Source: Deltaproteobacteria bacterium (lineage in GTDB: Bacteria > Desulfobacterota_D > UBA1144 > Nemesobacterales > UBA2774). Taken from it: 64,000 nucleotides of DNA. A program made the translations under genes and the position numbers. The stretch lies in assembly GCA_040223695.1 (NCBI GenBank), contig JAVKFU010000009.1, positions 62,001-126,000 of the forward strand, given 5' to 3'. The first letter of the stretch is position 1, and each line of letters opens with the position of its first letter. The notes beneath the pieces were generated by a model. That model made no database searches and had not been told where the DNA came from. It was given only the letters and a program-made list of their open reading frames with translations. Below, piece by piece: positions 55,036 to 64,000 of the stretch.

Positions 55036-55251
55036 TTATTTATTCCCCGTTTTGAAGTATTTGTCTCTGGCCTCTTTGGGAAGATGCCTTTTCAAATATT
55101 CCACGACGGCTTCTCTCACAATCTGGGCGGGCCTCATATGAAGGTGCCACTGTGAATCGTTTAGCATGTCCACGAATTCCTGGGAAGCCTTGACGTATAT
55201 TGCTTTCTCCAGCGTTTCTTTCTTCTTCTTTTCTTTCTTCTTGGTAACCAT
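55036..55251 (-). CDS. Small ribbon-helix-helix-like protein
   Basis: A 71 aa protein with a lysine-rich start (MVTKKKEKKKKETLEKAI), then a pattern strand-helix-helix, YVKASQEFVDMLNDSQWHL and MRPAQIVREAVVEYLKRH, like CopG/ribbon-helix-helix DNA-binding domains. It is not paired with an obvious toxin. No strong ribosome site is seen. The gap between it and the HAD gene (54849-55035... on the other side 55252-55391) shows no gene. Confidence 0.5.
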   Translation of the reverse strand: MVTKKKEKKKKETLEKAIYVKASQEFVDMLNDSQWHLHMRPAQIVREAVVEYLKRHLPKEARDKYFKTGNK

Positions 55252-55391
55252 ATTTTAAATATATAACATAGTTCAGATATAAAATGAATAGGCATTTTAT
55301 AAATCGGGTAAACAGCTGTAAAAACTGCCCTGTCTGATCCGTCTGCGGGATACTGTTTTAGTCGTTTACGGGTGCTACAGGTCTTGAAGGC

Positions 55392-55420
55392 TTGCAATAA
55401 AATATTATTATCTTTATATA
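55392..55420 (+). promoter_or_regulatory. Promoter of the site-2 protease gene
   Basis: TTGCAA (55392-55397), 17-bp spacer, TATATA (55415-55420). It lies 126 bp before the start codon at 55547. Confidence 0.55.
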
Positions 55421-55546
55421 GGGGGCGGCGTGATGTAAGCCGCGCGGATTGGCGGTTTCAGCCTCGGTATATAAAGAGGCCGTCAGTAATACGGAGACAT
55501 GAATTCTATCTGGTAGTTGGAAGAAAACAGGCGGGGGAGCGGTTTG

Positions 55547-56644
55547 ATGAAGTGGTCCTGGAAGCTGGGAGAGTTCGCGGGCATAGGCGTTTACATGCAC
55601 GCGACTTTTATTCTCATTATAGCCTGGGTAGTGCTTATACACTGGAGGCAGGGGCACGGCCTGTCTACTATAATTTCGGCTATTATTTTTGTTCTGGCTA
55701 TTTTTCTGTGCGTCGTGCTACATGAGTTCGGACATGCCCTTACGGCGAAAAGATACGGAATAAAGACCCGCGATATAACTCTTCTTCCCATAGGCGGGGT
55801 CGCCCGCCTCGAGCGCATGCCTGATGACCCGATGCAGGAATTCTGGGTCGCGCTTGCGGGGCCCGCCGTAACCCTGGTTATCGCAGCCCTTTTATATCTC
55901 TGGCTTCAGTTGACGAGCGGATTAGTGCCTCTGGACGAGCTTACCGTAACCGAGGGTTCTTTCGCCGAGCGTCTTATGCTGGTTAACATATTCCTTCTTG
56001 TATTTAACTTGATTCCGGCTTTTCCCATGGACGGGGGACGGGTGCTGAGAGCGCTTCTCGCGCTTCGCGGGGATTACGTCAGAGCCACTCAGACGGCAGC
56101 TGTAATAGGGCAGGGTATAGCTCTTATATTCGGATTTATAGGTCTTTTCACAAACCCGTTCCTGATATTCATCGCGCTTTTCGTGTGGATAGGCGCCGCT
56201 CAGGAGGCGAGCATGATAAAGATCAGGTCGGCGCTGGGCGGGATCCCGGTATCGAGAGCGATGCTGACCGATTACAAAACCGTCTCTCCCGGAGACACTC
56301 TCAAGCGTCTGGCGGATCTGACAATGGCGGGTTCACAGCAGGACTTCCCCGTTGTCGAGGGCGGCAGGGTGACAGGGATAGTTTCGCACGGAGACCTCAT
56401 CAAAGGGTTGTCGGAAAAGGGGCATACCGCGACCGCGGGCGAGATAATGCGCCGTGAGTTCCAGGTTGTCGATCCTTCCGAGATGCTTGAGATGGCGTTT
56501 GGGCGTCTTCAGGCAGGCGATCTGTTTACTATGCCTGTGGTCCGTAACGGGATGCTGGTCGGTCTCCTGACAATGGACAACGTGGGTGAATTTATGAGGA
56601 TACAAGGGGCCGTATCGGGCTCCGGGACGCGCGGAAAATCCTGA
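55547..56644 (+). CDS. Site-2 protease (M50) with CBS domains
   Basis: Intramembrane zinc metalloprotease of 365 aa. Six hydrophobic segments fill residues 1-220. The zinc motif HEFGH is at residues 59-63 and the third ligand at Asp162 in FPMDGGR. Two CBS domains (about 245-365) lie in the cytoplasm and may bind adenine nucleotides. This is the CBS-bearing SpoIVFB/Rip3-like subfamily. ATG 55547 is favoured by ggggag eight bases upstream. Its substrate (often an anti-sigma factor) is not encoded beside it. Confidence 0.9.
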   Translation: MKWSWKLGEFAGIGVYMHATFILIIAWVVLIHWRQGHGLSTIISAIIFVLAIFLCVVLHEFGHALTAKRYGIKTRDITLLPIGGVARLERMPDDPMQEFWVALAGPAVTLVIAALLYLWLQLTSGLVPLDELTVTEGSFAERLMLVNIFLLVFNLIPAFPMDGGRVLRALLALRGDYVRATQTAAVIGQGIALIFGFIGLFTNPFLIFIALFVWIGAAQEASMIKIRSALGGIPVSRAMLTDYKTVSPGDTLKRLADLTMAGSQQDFPVVEGGRVTGIVSHGDLIKGLSEKGHTATAGEIMRREFQVVDPSEMLEMAFGRLQAGDLFTMPVVRNGMLVGLLTMDNVGEFMRIQGAVSGSGTRGKS

Positions 56645-56741
56645 TTCCGCGCTTAAATTTAAATTGCTGATTGTTTTTAACAGCATACTGGTATTATTTA
56701 TATATAATCCGATATTTTTAATCGGACGGACGGTATAGAAA

Positions 56742-58988
56742 ATGGCAAAAGCTACGGAAAGCACTAAACCCAAATCACAGAAAACACAGCGTCTTCACGT
56801 GAGCGACATGAGCTGCGCGGGATGTGTTGAGACCGTGGAAAAAACACTCAAGTCGGTTTCAGGGGTTAATGACGCCCGGGTGAATTTCGCCGAGCGCACC
56901 GCGACCGTGACAGGAGATGTATCGCCTGATACCCTAGTCGACGCCGTAGGCAACGCGGGCTATACGGCTTCGGTTATGGATGGCGATATTGCGGAATCGG
57001 AAAAGGAGAACATGGAGCTCGGGCATTACAAAGCACTTCTCAAAAAAACGGTGGTATCCGGTGTTATCGGATTAATTATATTCCTGGTAAGCATGCTTAA
57101 TTTGCTCCCTCCCCTGGAGGCTCTCTCGGGGCAGGTGTCCTGGGGGGTCGTGTCGATTCTGACTTTATTCGTTCTTACCTACGGCGGCGGGCGGTTTTTC
57201 ACCGGAGCGTGGAAATCCTTTAAAAATCATAACGCGAATATGGATACGCTGATCGCGATCGGTACCGGAGTCGCATGGGTCTATTCGACCTTTATCGTAA
57301 TCTTCCCCTACTCGGTGTCGGAAATAGCGAGGCATATGTATTTCGAGACCGCGGCGATAATCATCGCTTTTATCAATCTGGGCTCGGCTCTCGAGATGAG
57401 GGCGCGCGGCAAAACCTCCCAGGCGATAAAACGTCTGATAGGGTTACAGCCCAAGACCGCGCGCGTGGTGCGGGGAGGAAGCGAAGTCGATATTCCTATC
57501 GAAGAGGTTGAGTTCGGCGATATAGTCCGGGTGCGCCCCGGGGAAAAGATTCCGGTGGACGGCGAGCTGACGGAAGGCTCGTCCCATGTGGATGAATCGA
57601 TGCTCACGGGCGAGCCTATGCCGGTTGAGAAAAAGACCGGAGATGAGGTTGCAGGCGGAACGATAAATAAATCGGGAAGCTTTTTGTTCAGGGCCACGCG
57701 TATTGGCAAGGACACGGCTCTCGCGCAGATAATCGACATGGTCAGAAAGGCCCAGAATACCAAGCCCGCCATCGGGCGCCTCGCCGACAGGGTCTCGGGG
57801 ATATTCGTGCCGACCGTGCTTATCACTGCGGTTGTCACAATGCTGATATGGTTTAATTTCGGTCCCGCCCCCAGGATTACGTACATGCTCGTTACGACCA
57901 TGGCTGTTCTTATTATCGCCTGCCCCTGCGCGCTCGGTCTCGCAACCCCCATCTCCGTTATGGTTGGTGTCGGAAAAGCCGCCGAATACGGGGTGTTGAT
58001 ACGAAGGGGCGACGCGCTTCAGCAGGCGGGTCAGCTGACTACGATTGTACTAGACAAGACCGGGACCATAACCGAGGGAAAGCCGGAGTTAACCGCGCTT
58101 GACGCGGAGGGCATTACAGAAGAAGAGCTGCTGGGGATTTCGGCCGGTGTCGAGGCCAATTCCGAGCATCCACTCGCGGAGGCTGTGGTGGAAGCCGCCA
58201 GAAAGAGGGGCATAGAGCTCAAGACTGTCGAGTCTTTCGGCGCGGTATCCGGACACGGAGTCAGGGCCGTTTACGGCGGGAGCGAAGTGCTTATGGGTAA
58301 CCGAAAGTTCATGCTCGACAACAAAATCGATATAGAAACGGCAGTGTCGAAGTCAGAAGAGCTGTCCGAATCGGGACAGACGGTGATTTTCGTGGCCCTG
58401 GGGGGCAGCCTGGCGGGGGTTCTGGGTATATCAGACCCTGTAAAAGCCGATTCCAGGGAGGCGATAAAGAGGCTTCAAGCCGACGGGATAAGGGTAATCA
58501 TGCTTACCGGGGACAACAGGGTTACCGCCGGGGCCGTGGCGAAGCAGGTAGGCGTGGATGATTTCATAGCCGAGGTCCTGCCGGAAGATAAGGCCCAAGA
58601 AGTCTCGAAGTTACAGCGGAAGGGAGAGAAGGTAGGAATGGTCGGCGACGGAATAAACGACGCGCCCGCTCTGGCCGGGGCGGATGTAGGATTCGCTATC
58701 GGCACGGGGACCGACGTAGCTATAGAGAGCGCAGACATAACCCTTATGAGGGGCTCCCTCCACGGGGTCGCGGACGCCGTGGGAATATCGAAAGCAACTT
58801 TGAGAAATATAAAGGAAAATCTAATCGGAGCGTTCGGATATAATACCCTCGCGATTCCTGTCGCGGCCGGAATTTTGTTTCCATTCATCGGAATACTTTT
58901 GAATCCGGTAATAGCGGGGGCCGCGATGGCGCTTTCATCGGTTACGGTCGTCACGAACGCGAACCGCCTCAGGTGGTTCAAGCCGTAA
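56742..58988 (+). CDS. Copper-exporting P1B-type ATPase
   Basis: Inner-membrane Cu(I) pump of 748 aa. One N-terminal metal-binding domain has MSCAGCVE (Cys25, Cys28). The channel motif CPC is at 394-396, the phosphorylation motif DKTGT at 438-442, SEHPLAEA in the nucleotide domain near 480, and [10 protein letters not shown] near 638. Helix 7 has YN and helix 8 MALSS, the P1B-1 copper signature. The next gene encodes a membrane-anchored cupredoxin 16 bp on, a likely copper partner. No copper regulator is adjacent. Confidence 0.92.
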   Translation: MAKATESTKPKSQKTQRLHVSDMSCAGCVETVEKTLKSVSGVNDARVNFAERTATVTGDVSPDTLVDAVGNAGYTASVMDGDIAESEKENMELGHYKALLKKTVVSGVIGLIIFLVSMLNLLPPLEALSGQVSWGVVSILTLFVLTYGGGRFFTGAWKSFKNHNANMDTLIAIGTGVAWVYSTFIVIFPYSVSEIARHMYFETAAIIIAFINLGSALEMRARGKTSQAIKRLIGLQPKTARVVRGGSEVDIPIEEVEFGDIVRVRPGEKIPVDGELTEGSSHVDESMLTGEPMPVEKKTGDEVAGGTINKSGSFLFRATRIGKDTALAQIIDMVRKAQNTKPAIGRLADRVSGIFVPTVLITAVVTMLIWFNFGPAPRITYMLVTTMAVLIIACPCALGLATPISVMVGVGKAAEYGVLIRRGDALQQAGQLTTIVLDKTGTITEGKPELTALDAEGITEEELLGISAGVEANSEHPLAEAVVEAARKRGIELKTVESFGAVSGHGVRAVYGGSEVLMGNRKFMLDNKIDIETAVSKSEELSESGQTVIFVALGGSLAGVLGISDPVKADSREAIKRLQADGIRVIMLTGDNRVTAGAVAKQVGVDDFIAEVLPEDKAQEVSKLQRKGEKVGMVGDGINDAPALAGADVGFAIGTGTDVAIESADITLMRGSLHGVADAVGISKATLRNIKENLIGAFGYNTLAIPVAAGILFPFIGILLNPVIAGAAMALSSVTVVTNANRLRWFKP

Positions 58989-59004
58989 AGCTGCGAGTGT
59001 CGAG

Positions 59005-59370
59005 ATGAGCATTCTAATCAACATACTGGGATTAGCCCTGACCGCGTTCATCGTATGGTGGTTCTGGATTTATAAAAGCGGTGCCGCCGCTCACGCGGAA
59101 GGGGATGCAGTAAGCATTGTGGTTGATTCGGGAGTGTACGAGCCTTCTGTGATACACGCGCCCGCCGGAGAGCCGCTCACCCTGCGCTTTATACGTAAAG
59201 ACAGCAGTCCATGCGCTGAAAAGGTCATTTTCAACGACCTTGATATAAGCGCCGACCTCCCTGTCGGAGAGCCCTATGATCTCAGCTTCACGCCTGAGAA
59301 GCCCGGCGAATACGAATTCACCTGCCAGATGGCAATGTACCGCGGAAAGTTGATTGTCGAGCCGGAATGA
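59005..59370 (+). CDS. Membrane-anchored cupredoxin-like protein
   Basis: A 121 aa protein with one N-terminal helix (about 4-24, ending WWFWIYK) and a cupredoxin fold on the outer side. Copper-site candidates are Cys73 in SSPCAEK and Cys111 in FTCQMAMY with Met113 or Met115; the usual His ligands are mostly missing, so the site differs from plastocyanin. It follows the copper ATPase by 16 bp. It may take or pass copper at the periplasmic face. Confidence 0.75.
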   Translation: MSILINILGLALTAFIVWWFWIYKSGAAAHAEGDAVSIVVDSGVYEPSVIHAPAGEPLTLRFIRKDSSPCAEKVIFNDLDISADLPVGEPYDLSFTPEKPGEYEFTCQMAMYRGKLIVEPE

Positions 59371-59541
59371 GCGCTGAAACCCCGTACCGCTTCTGCTTTA
59401 CTCACGGACTCGAGCGAACCCCTCTCCAAACGGACACAGAGCCGTCAATTTTTGAAACAAGAAGTCCTTTTGTGTAAAAATTACCTTCAATTAAGTAAAA
59501 GTTACCGTCGGGAACTTCTTGGAATAGAAGCCCGAAAGGGT

Positions 59542-59745
59542 CTACTCGGAGACCTTGGTAACCTTGCTGGCCTGCAGGCCCTTGGGACCTTCAACTACCT
59601 CGAATTCGACTTCGTCTCCCTCGACTAGGGTTTTAAAGCCGCCGCCTTCGATAGCGCTGTAATGCACGAATACATCGTTCCCGCTATCCTGCTCGATAAA
59701 ACCGAATCCCTTGGATTCATTAAACCATTTAACCTTACCTTTCAA
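59542..59745 (-). CDS. Cold-shock protein, CspA family (TTG start)
   Basis: A 67 aa RNA chaperone: [17 protein letters not shown] gives RNP1 (GFGFI) and VFVHYSAI gives RNP2. The start codon TTG (59745-59743) has ggagg eight bases upstream and yields the exact family start; longer in-frame starts would place that site inside the gene. It is divergent from tpx. The gap 59371-59541 has repeats AAAATTACC/AAAAGTTACC but no gene. Confidence 0.93.
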   Translation of the reverse strand: MKGKVKWFNESKGFGFIEQDSGNDVFVHYSAIEGGGFKTLVEGDEVEFEVVEGPKGLQASKVTKVSE

Positions 59746-59926
59746 AATCAATTCCTCCGAACAATAATTTGAAAGCAAGAGTACATACTTTATAAAATTT
59801 AGTCAATAGAATTAGAAATATGGTCGGGGAATTATGGGGATTTGACATCAAAACTTATTCTATATAGCCTGTAACAAAACATTCATTGAATCGAAAATAT
59901 TAACAATTCGAGGAGGTATTATCCGT

Positions 59927-60445
59927 ATGTCCGAAGAAAGACCGAACGTGGTTAAAATGAAAGGCAACCCGGTGACCCTCGTGGGTCACGAGGTAAAGAT
60001 AGGCGAAAAAGCTCCTGATTTTACGGCACTCGAAGCATTGGGCTCGCCCGTCGGGCTGGGTGATTTAAAAGACAAAGTGAAGGTGTTCAACGTTGTGGTA
60101 TCCGTCGACACGCCGGTGTGCGACGTTCAAACCAAGAGATTTAATCAGGAGGCTGCGAATCTCGGAGAGGGCGTGGAGATTCTGACTATCAGCATGGATC
60201 TGCCTTTCGCGCTCAAGAGGTACTGCGCTGCAGAGGGGATTGATAAAGTAAGAGCACTCTCCGATTATCAGAACGCGTCGTTCGGAGAGGCTTACGGAGC
60301 GCTGATAAAGGAAAACAGGCTTCTTGCGAGGGCGATATTCGTCGTTGATAAGGATGATAACGTAAAGCACGTTGAATATGTCGGAGAGATAACTGAAGAG
60401 CCCGATTACGAATCCGCTCTATCCGCGGTAAGAGAGTCTTTGTAG
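59927..60445 (+). CDS. tpx: Thiol peroxidase Tpx
   Basis: Atypical two-cysteine peroxiredoxin of 172 aa that reduces peroxides with thioredoxin. The peroxidatic Cys65 is in SVDTPVCDVQT and the resolving Cys100 in RYCAAEGID. ggagg lies 9 bases before the ATG. A TTGACA at 59842 with a poor -10 box may be its promoter. It stands alone. Confidence 0.95.
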   Translation: MSEERPNVVKMKGNPVTLVGHEVKIGEKAPDFTALEALGSPVGLGDLKDKVKVFNVVVSVDTPVCDVQTKRFNQEAANLGEGVEILTISMDLPFALKRYCAAEGIDKVRALSDYQNASFGEAYGALIKENRLLARAIFVVDKDDNVKHVEYVGEITEEPDYESALSAVRESL

Positions 60446-60610
60446 ATTAAAAATATCGAGCTTTGAGAAGGGAATTCTGAGTTCTCGGGATTCCTTTCCC
60501 TGTTTTCACGGGGAAATTCACTCTATTATCCCTCACGCTTCCTTTAAAAATCACTTCCGCAAATGTATTCTTATATTTTATGAAGTAAATTCACTCCGGG
60601 AGGTTTTGCT

Positions 60611-61168
60611 ATGGGGCTTGGAAAAATGCTTACGGGTCTTTTTAAGAAGGACGGCGACAATTACGATGAAAAAAACAAAATAGAAGATAATTCCTCTGTG
60701 AGGATGAATAAAACCGAGTTCGCGGATTCCCCGGTCAGCGGTCAATCCGCTACCGGGACCGGCGGGCATGGTGAGGATCAGGGTCAGGGAGAGAATAAAA
60801 TCACGGAAGGGGTTTCGGAGCCTGAGTCCGCCGCCGGTAAAGCTTCGGAAAACGACGGAGCGGGCGCAGAGCTTACCGAAGAAAAAATTCTTTCGGTTCT
60901 GAGCGAGGTATATGACCCTGAAATCCCGATAGACATCGTAAACCTCGGCCTGATTTACGGGATTGAGATCGAAGGCGGTAACGTACGTATAAATATGACG
61001 ATGACCGCGCCCGGATGTCCGGCCTCGACTCAGATAGCGGGGGAATCCAAGATTCTGGTGGAGGAAATTCCGGGTGTCGAGTTCTGCGAGATTGAGATTG
61101 TCTGGGACCCGCCCTGGGACCCGAGCAAGATGAGCGAGGAGGCCCAGCAGAGTCTCGGAATGTTCTGA
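60611..61168 (+). CDS. SufT/MIP18-family iron-sulfur assembly protein with N-terminal extension
   Basis: A 185 aa protein. The last 100 residues are a MIP18/DUF59 domain: LSEVYDPEIPIDIVNLGLIY, the conserved Cys in TMTAPGCPAS, and EIVWDPPWDP. These factors help mature Fe-S proteins. The first 85 residues are a low-complexity acidic extension preceded by an amphipathic MGLGKMLTGLFKK, unusual for the family. gggagg is upstream of the ATG. bioD follows after 47 bp. A paaD-like role is less likely. Confidence 0.82.
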   Translation: MGLGKMLTGLFKKDGDNYDEKNKIEDNSSVRMNKTEFADSPVSGQSATGTGGHGEDQGQGENKITEGVSEPESAAGKASENDGAGAELTEEKILSVLSEVYDPEIPIDIVNLGLIYGIEIEGGNVRINMTMTAPGCPASTQIAGESKILVEEIPGVEFCEIEIVWDPPWDPSKMSEEAQQSLGMF

Positions 61169-61215
61169 TTTTATTTCGTTCCCGATTTTTGCTCTCCGGA
61201 GAATTCTCAAGCCTA

Positions 61216-61959
61216 ATGAAAGAGTCCCTTCCCCACGGCATTTTTATAACAGGTACGGACACCGGGGTCGGAAAAACCGTCATAACCGCGGCTCTAGCCT
61301 GGACGCTCAAACGGGCGGGCAGGGATGTCGCCGCACTAAAACCCGTTCAGACGGGTACGGAGCAGTCAGGCCCGACGGACATAGATTTTGTGCAGAATGT
61401 CCTCGGGACGAAATACGGCATTGACGACGTCTGTCCGTACCGCTTCCCAAAACCGCTGGCCCCTCTGGTGGCGTCTGAAATCGCGGGCGAGAAAATAGAT
61501 ACCCGGAAAATCAGGAAAGCCTGCGACAGGCTTGAATCCGTTCATGACATCGTGCTGGTCGAAGGGGCGGGAGGACTCCTTGTTCCGATACTGGAGGATT
61601 ACCTTATGTCCGATCTCGCCTCTGATCTGGATTTGCCCCTGCTCATAGTAGTGCGTCCGGGGCTTGGGACCCTGAACCATACGCTTCTGACCGTGGAGTC
61701 GGCCAGGGCAAGGGGTCTCGAAGTGCTGGGGATTGTGATAAATAATTTTCCGCAGGACCCCGGTATCGCGGAACGCACTAACCCCGGACTGATCACGGCA
61801 ATGTCCGGCGTACCTCTTCTGGGCGTTTATCCCTCCGACCCGGCCCTTTCGGTCGAGAAGAACAATCCGGGGAATATCAGGGAAACCGCGCCTTCCGCCC
61901 TCGCGCCGCTTTTCGGGGGCACTTTTAACAAGACCGAATTTCTTTCCGGGCTGAGTTGA
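61216..61959 (+). CDS. bioD: Dethiobiotin synthetase
   Basis: ATP-dependent carboxylation of diaminopelargonic acid in biotin synthesis, 247 aa. The P-loop GTDTGVGKT is at residues about 12-20, LKPVQTG near 45, and VEGAGGLLVPI near 115. ATG 61216 starts at the family position; a TTG at 61189 is possible but less likely, and ggag lies 14 bases from the ATG, which is far. No other bio gene is in the window. Confidence 0.92.
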   Translation: MKESLPHGIFITGTDTGVGKTVITAALAWTLKRAGRDVAALKPVQTGTEQSGPTDIDFVQNVLGTKYGIDDVCPYRFPKPLAPLVASEIAGEKIDTRKIRKACDRLESVHDIVLVEGAGGLLVPILEDYLMSDLASDLDLPLLIVVRPGLGTLNHTLLTVESARARGLEVLGIVINNFPQDPGIAERTNPGLITAMSGVPLLGVYPSDPALSVEKNNPGNIRETAPSALAPLFGGTFNKTEFLSGLS

Positions 61960-62053
61960 ATCCGAAGCTCATGCCTCGAAGCCTCCGAATTCAGTCGGGA
62001 ACATCGTTTATTTGTTTATTTCAGTCATTTTTAAAAAGTATGGTTGCATGAAC

Positions 62054-62081
62054 TTGACAGATTTCCTCGGTATGATATACA
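62054..62081 (+). promoter_or_regulatory. Promoter of the alternative complex III operon
   Basis: TTGACA (62054-62059), 16-bp spacer, TATACA (62076-62081). It lies 69 bp before the actA start codon. Confidence 0.6.
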
Positions 62082-62150
62082 TACTAGGCGTTTTTGAGAA
62101 CTAACTCTTAAATTTCCAAATGGACACACTCCAGAGCTAAGGTAGATAGG

Positions 62151-62720
62151 ATGAGAAAACGGATAAAATTGCTTTCAGTACCGGTTCTTGCTCTAGTTTT
62201 TTTTGCCGGCTTTTATTTTTTCGATAACGCTGAAAGCAGCAATAAGGGTCCCGCCCAGCCTGTAAGATTCAGCCACAAAATCCATGCCACCGATGACCAG
62301 ATTCCATGTCAGTATTGTCACAGCTTTGTGGATGTGTCCCCTAATCCGGGAATACCCTCGGTTAAAAAATGCATGGGCTGCCATCAGCATATTGCGGGAC
62401 GCGATGTGGAGTACGATTTCGACGGCACAACGATAAATATCATGCAGGAGATAGCCAAGGTGAGGCAGTATTGGGCGAAAAAAGAGCCCATTCCCTGGAT
62501 AAAGGTTAATTCGATGCCCCAGTATGTGCATTTTACGCACAAAAGACATATTCAGCGCGGTTTCGAATGCGCTCAGTGCCATGGGGACGTTGCGAATATG
62601 AATCAGGTTCACAAGGTCGAGAGGCTCAACATGGGTTTTTGCATCACGTGCCATACTGAAAACGCGAAGGATCACGAAGAGCTTACGCACCTTAAAGATT
62701 GTCTGACTTGCCATTATTAA
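62151..62720 (+). CDS. actA: Pentaheme c-type cytochrome ActA of alternative complex III
   Basis: Periplasmic, membrane-anchored electron carrier of 189 aa. An N-terminal helix (about 5-24) is followed by five CxxCH heme sites: CQYCH, CMGCH, CAQCH, CITCH and CLTCH. ActA takes electrons from the complex and passes them on. It heads the operon, 12 bp before actB. The promoter is upstream. Nine or more residues of HFTHKRHIQ-type His pairs serve as axial ligands. Tetraheme nitrate-reductase cytochromes are unlikely because of the actB neighbour. Confidence 0.88.
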   Translation: MRKRIKLLSVPVLALVFFAGFYFFDNAESSNKGPAQPVRFSHKIHATDDQIPCQYCHSFVDVSPNPGIPSVKKCMGCHQHIAGRDVEYDFDGTTINIMQEIAKVRQYWAKKEPIPWIKVNSMPQYVHFTHKRHIQRGFECAQCHGDVANMNQVHKVERLNMGFCITCHTENAKDHEELTHLKDCLTCHY

Positions 62721-62732
62721 TTGGAGGAGGAG

Positions 62733-64000
62733 ATGTCTCAAGATAAGAAGGGTGGTTTAAAGAGAAGGGATTTCCTGAAAATTATAGGTGTCGCGGGAGG
62801 CACGGCTGCCGTAACAGGAGCCTGTTCCGACCCTGTCGAGCAAATAATCCCTTACGTTATTCCGCCTGAAGGTATCATTCCGGGAATTCCCAACTTCTAC
62901 GCAAGCACATGCAGAGAATGTCCCGCAGGGTGCGGAATCATAGTCAAAAACCGGGAAGGCAGGGCGATCAAAATCGAGGGAAACCCCGAGAACCCGATAA
63001 ACGCCGGGGCCACATGCGCGCGCGGGCAGTCGACGCTTCAGGGTCTGTACAACCCGGACCGTATAAGATCGCCGCTCCATAAAAACGACTCTGGCAGACT
63101 TCAGCCCGCGGGTTGGGAAAATGCGCAGAAACTGCTCGTTGAAAAAATCGAGGAGATAAGAAAAAGGGGCGACGGAGACAAAATCGTCTTTCTGTCCAAC
63201 CACGTTTCAGGCACGCTGGGAGAGCTGATAGGAGACTGGATTGAAGGGGTGGGAGGAAAGCACCTTTCCTATGAAACCTTCGCGCACGAGCCTTTAAAAG
63301 AGGCTAACCGTATAGTTTTCGGAATAGATAAAATACCGACATACAATATAGACAAAACCGAATACCTGCTTTCCTTCGGAGCGGACTTTCTCGAGACCTG
63401 GATTTCTCCCGTTTCTTACACCGGCCAGTTCAGCAAAATGCACGGCGTCAAGGATAAATCCGTGGGGAAATTCGTACATATAGAGCCGAGGGCCTCGCTC
63501 ACAGGCGCGAACGCAGACGAATGGGTCGCCGTAAAGCCGGGCACTGAGGCTATTCTGGCGCTGGGTATCGCGAACGTTATAGTGAATGAGGGTTTATCCA
63601 GGGGAGGCGGCGGTCTTGCCTCGGCCCTGGGGAGATACACCCCGGAAGAAGTGTCCGCGATGACCGATGTTCCCGCGGATACGATAAAACGGATAGCCAG
63701 GGAATTCTCGTCCATGCAGCCCAGTCTGGCTATAGGCGGAGGGGCTGCCACGACTTCCACAAACGCGACTGAAACCCTGGTCGCAATAAATATCCTCAAT
63801 TCTGTCGCCGGTAACGTGGGAGAAACAATCGATTTCGGAAACACCCTTACTCTGTCCGATGTTAGCTCCTTTGAAGACATATCCTCGCTTGTCGATTCCA
63901 TGAATAACGATGAGATTGAGCTTCTTTTTATATATAATGTAAATCCTGTTTTCACCCTTCCGAAGGCCATGGGTTTTAAAGACGCGCTCAAGAAGGTCCC
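62733..64000 (+). CDS. actB: Alternative complex III subunit ActB (3' end outside window)
   Basis: Periplasmic Fe-S subunit with a molybdopterin-oxidoreductase-like domain. The open frame covers 422 codons to the window edge. A twin-arginine leader KRRDFLKIIGVAGG is followed by TGAC, a lipobox-like site at Cys27. The first cluster has CRECPAGC and TCARGQ. ggaggagg precedes the ATG by 2 to 3 bases. With actA, this makes alternative complex III, a quinol-oxidising complex of the respiratory chain, the likely identity. actC onward lie beyond the window. Confidence 0.88.
   Translation, partial: MSQDKKGGLKRRDFLKIIGVAGGTAAVTGACSDPVEQIIPYVIPPEGIIPGIPNFYASTCRECPAGCGIIVKNREGRAIKIEGNPENPINAGATCARGQSTLQGLYNPDRIRSPLHKNDSGRLQPAGWENAQKLLVEKIEEIRKRGDGDKIVFLSNHVSGTLGELIGDWIEGVGGKHLSYETFAHEPLKEANRIVFGIDKIPTYNIDKTEYLLSFGADFLETWISPVSYTGQFSKMHGVKDKSVGKFVHIEPRASLTGANADEWVAVKPGTEAILALGIANVIVNEGLSRGGGGLASALGRYTPEEVSAMTDVPADTIKRIAREFSSMQPSLAIGGGAATTSTNATETLVAINILNSVAGNVGETIDFGNTLTLSDVSSFEDISSLVDSMNNDEIELLFIYNVNPVFTLPKAMGFKDALKKV

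Noticed and set aside
55036-55251. Antitoxin of a toxin-antitoxin pair
   Set aside because: The ribbon-helix-helix-like protein has no small partner gene on its strand within the neighbouring gaps.

Overview
The window looks like an ordinary stretch of chromosome from a Gram-negative, respiring bacterium. An outer membrane is shown by a PilQ secretin, a beta-barrel porin and many lipoproteins. The set of type IVa pilus genes with a PilS/PilR pair, a cyclic-di-GMP type riboswitch, a two-subunit B12-dependent acyl-CoA mutase, alternative complex III genes and C-terminal sorting tags fits an uncultured deltaproteobacterium-like lineage (for example Dadabacteria or a neighbour). That placement is inference from gene content, not from a marker tree.

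Layout. 1-6364: pilB (cut by the window edge), pilT, pilC, pilS and pilR, all on the plus strand. 6401-8203: miaB and a bifunctional-nuclease-family gene on the minus strand. 8419-13010: an MFS transporter, then a sigma-54 promoter driving the ammonium transporter amt and a porin. 13272-15486: tRNA-Phe followed by a 2.1 kb insertion bounded by a 45-bp repeat of the tRNA 3' half, carrying one arylsulfotransferase-like lipoprotein gene. 15800-19716: an exported orphan, glutamate-cysteine ligase, and an XRE regulator / membrane protein / lipoprotein operon behind a perfect operator-like palindrome. 19777-26635: a riboswitch leader, pilMNOPQ and two Ig-like lipoprotein genes. 26951-29746: acyl-CoA mutase large and small subunits and a zinc-cluster protein.

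30235-40646 holds RNase R, a subtilisin-like protein with an altered active site, a basic histone-tail-like protein, an aldolase-fold protein lacking its lysine, tRNA-Ser, a JAMM-DinG helicase fusion, two tiny lipoproteins, an SDR and MtgA. 40822-50476 holds gyrA, a thioesterase, a glutathione S-transferase, tRNA-Gly, proB, mltG, a MoxR/VWA pair with an A11 slippery run at the junction, and an alanine symporter. 50594-56644 is a series of small exported or hypothetical genes, an IPTL-CTERM repeat protein, a HAD phosphatase and a site-2 protease. 56742-64000 holds a copper ATPase with a cupredoxin partner, CspA, Tpx, a SufT-like protein, BioD and the start of alternative complex III (actA, actB).

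How the genes fit together. Pilus motor genes and alignment/secretin genes lie in two clusters about 14 kb apart; the second is preceded by a second-messenger riboswitch, while PilS/PilR is a sigma-54 system normally acting on pilA, which is not in the window. Nitrogen uptake (amt plus porin) also has a sigma-54 promoter. Glutamate-cysteine ligase, a glutathione S-transferase and Tpx suggest thiol-based redox defence. The less ordinary parts are the integrase-less tRNA-Phe insertion, the XRE/sensor/lipoprotein operon next to the riboswitch, the mutase with isobutyryl-CoA-mutase-type residues, the JAMM-DinG fusion and the MoxR/VWA frameshift-like junction.
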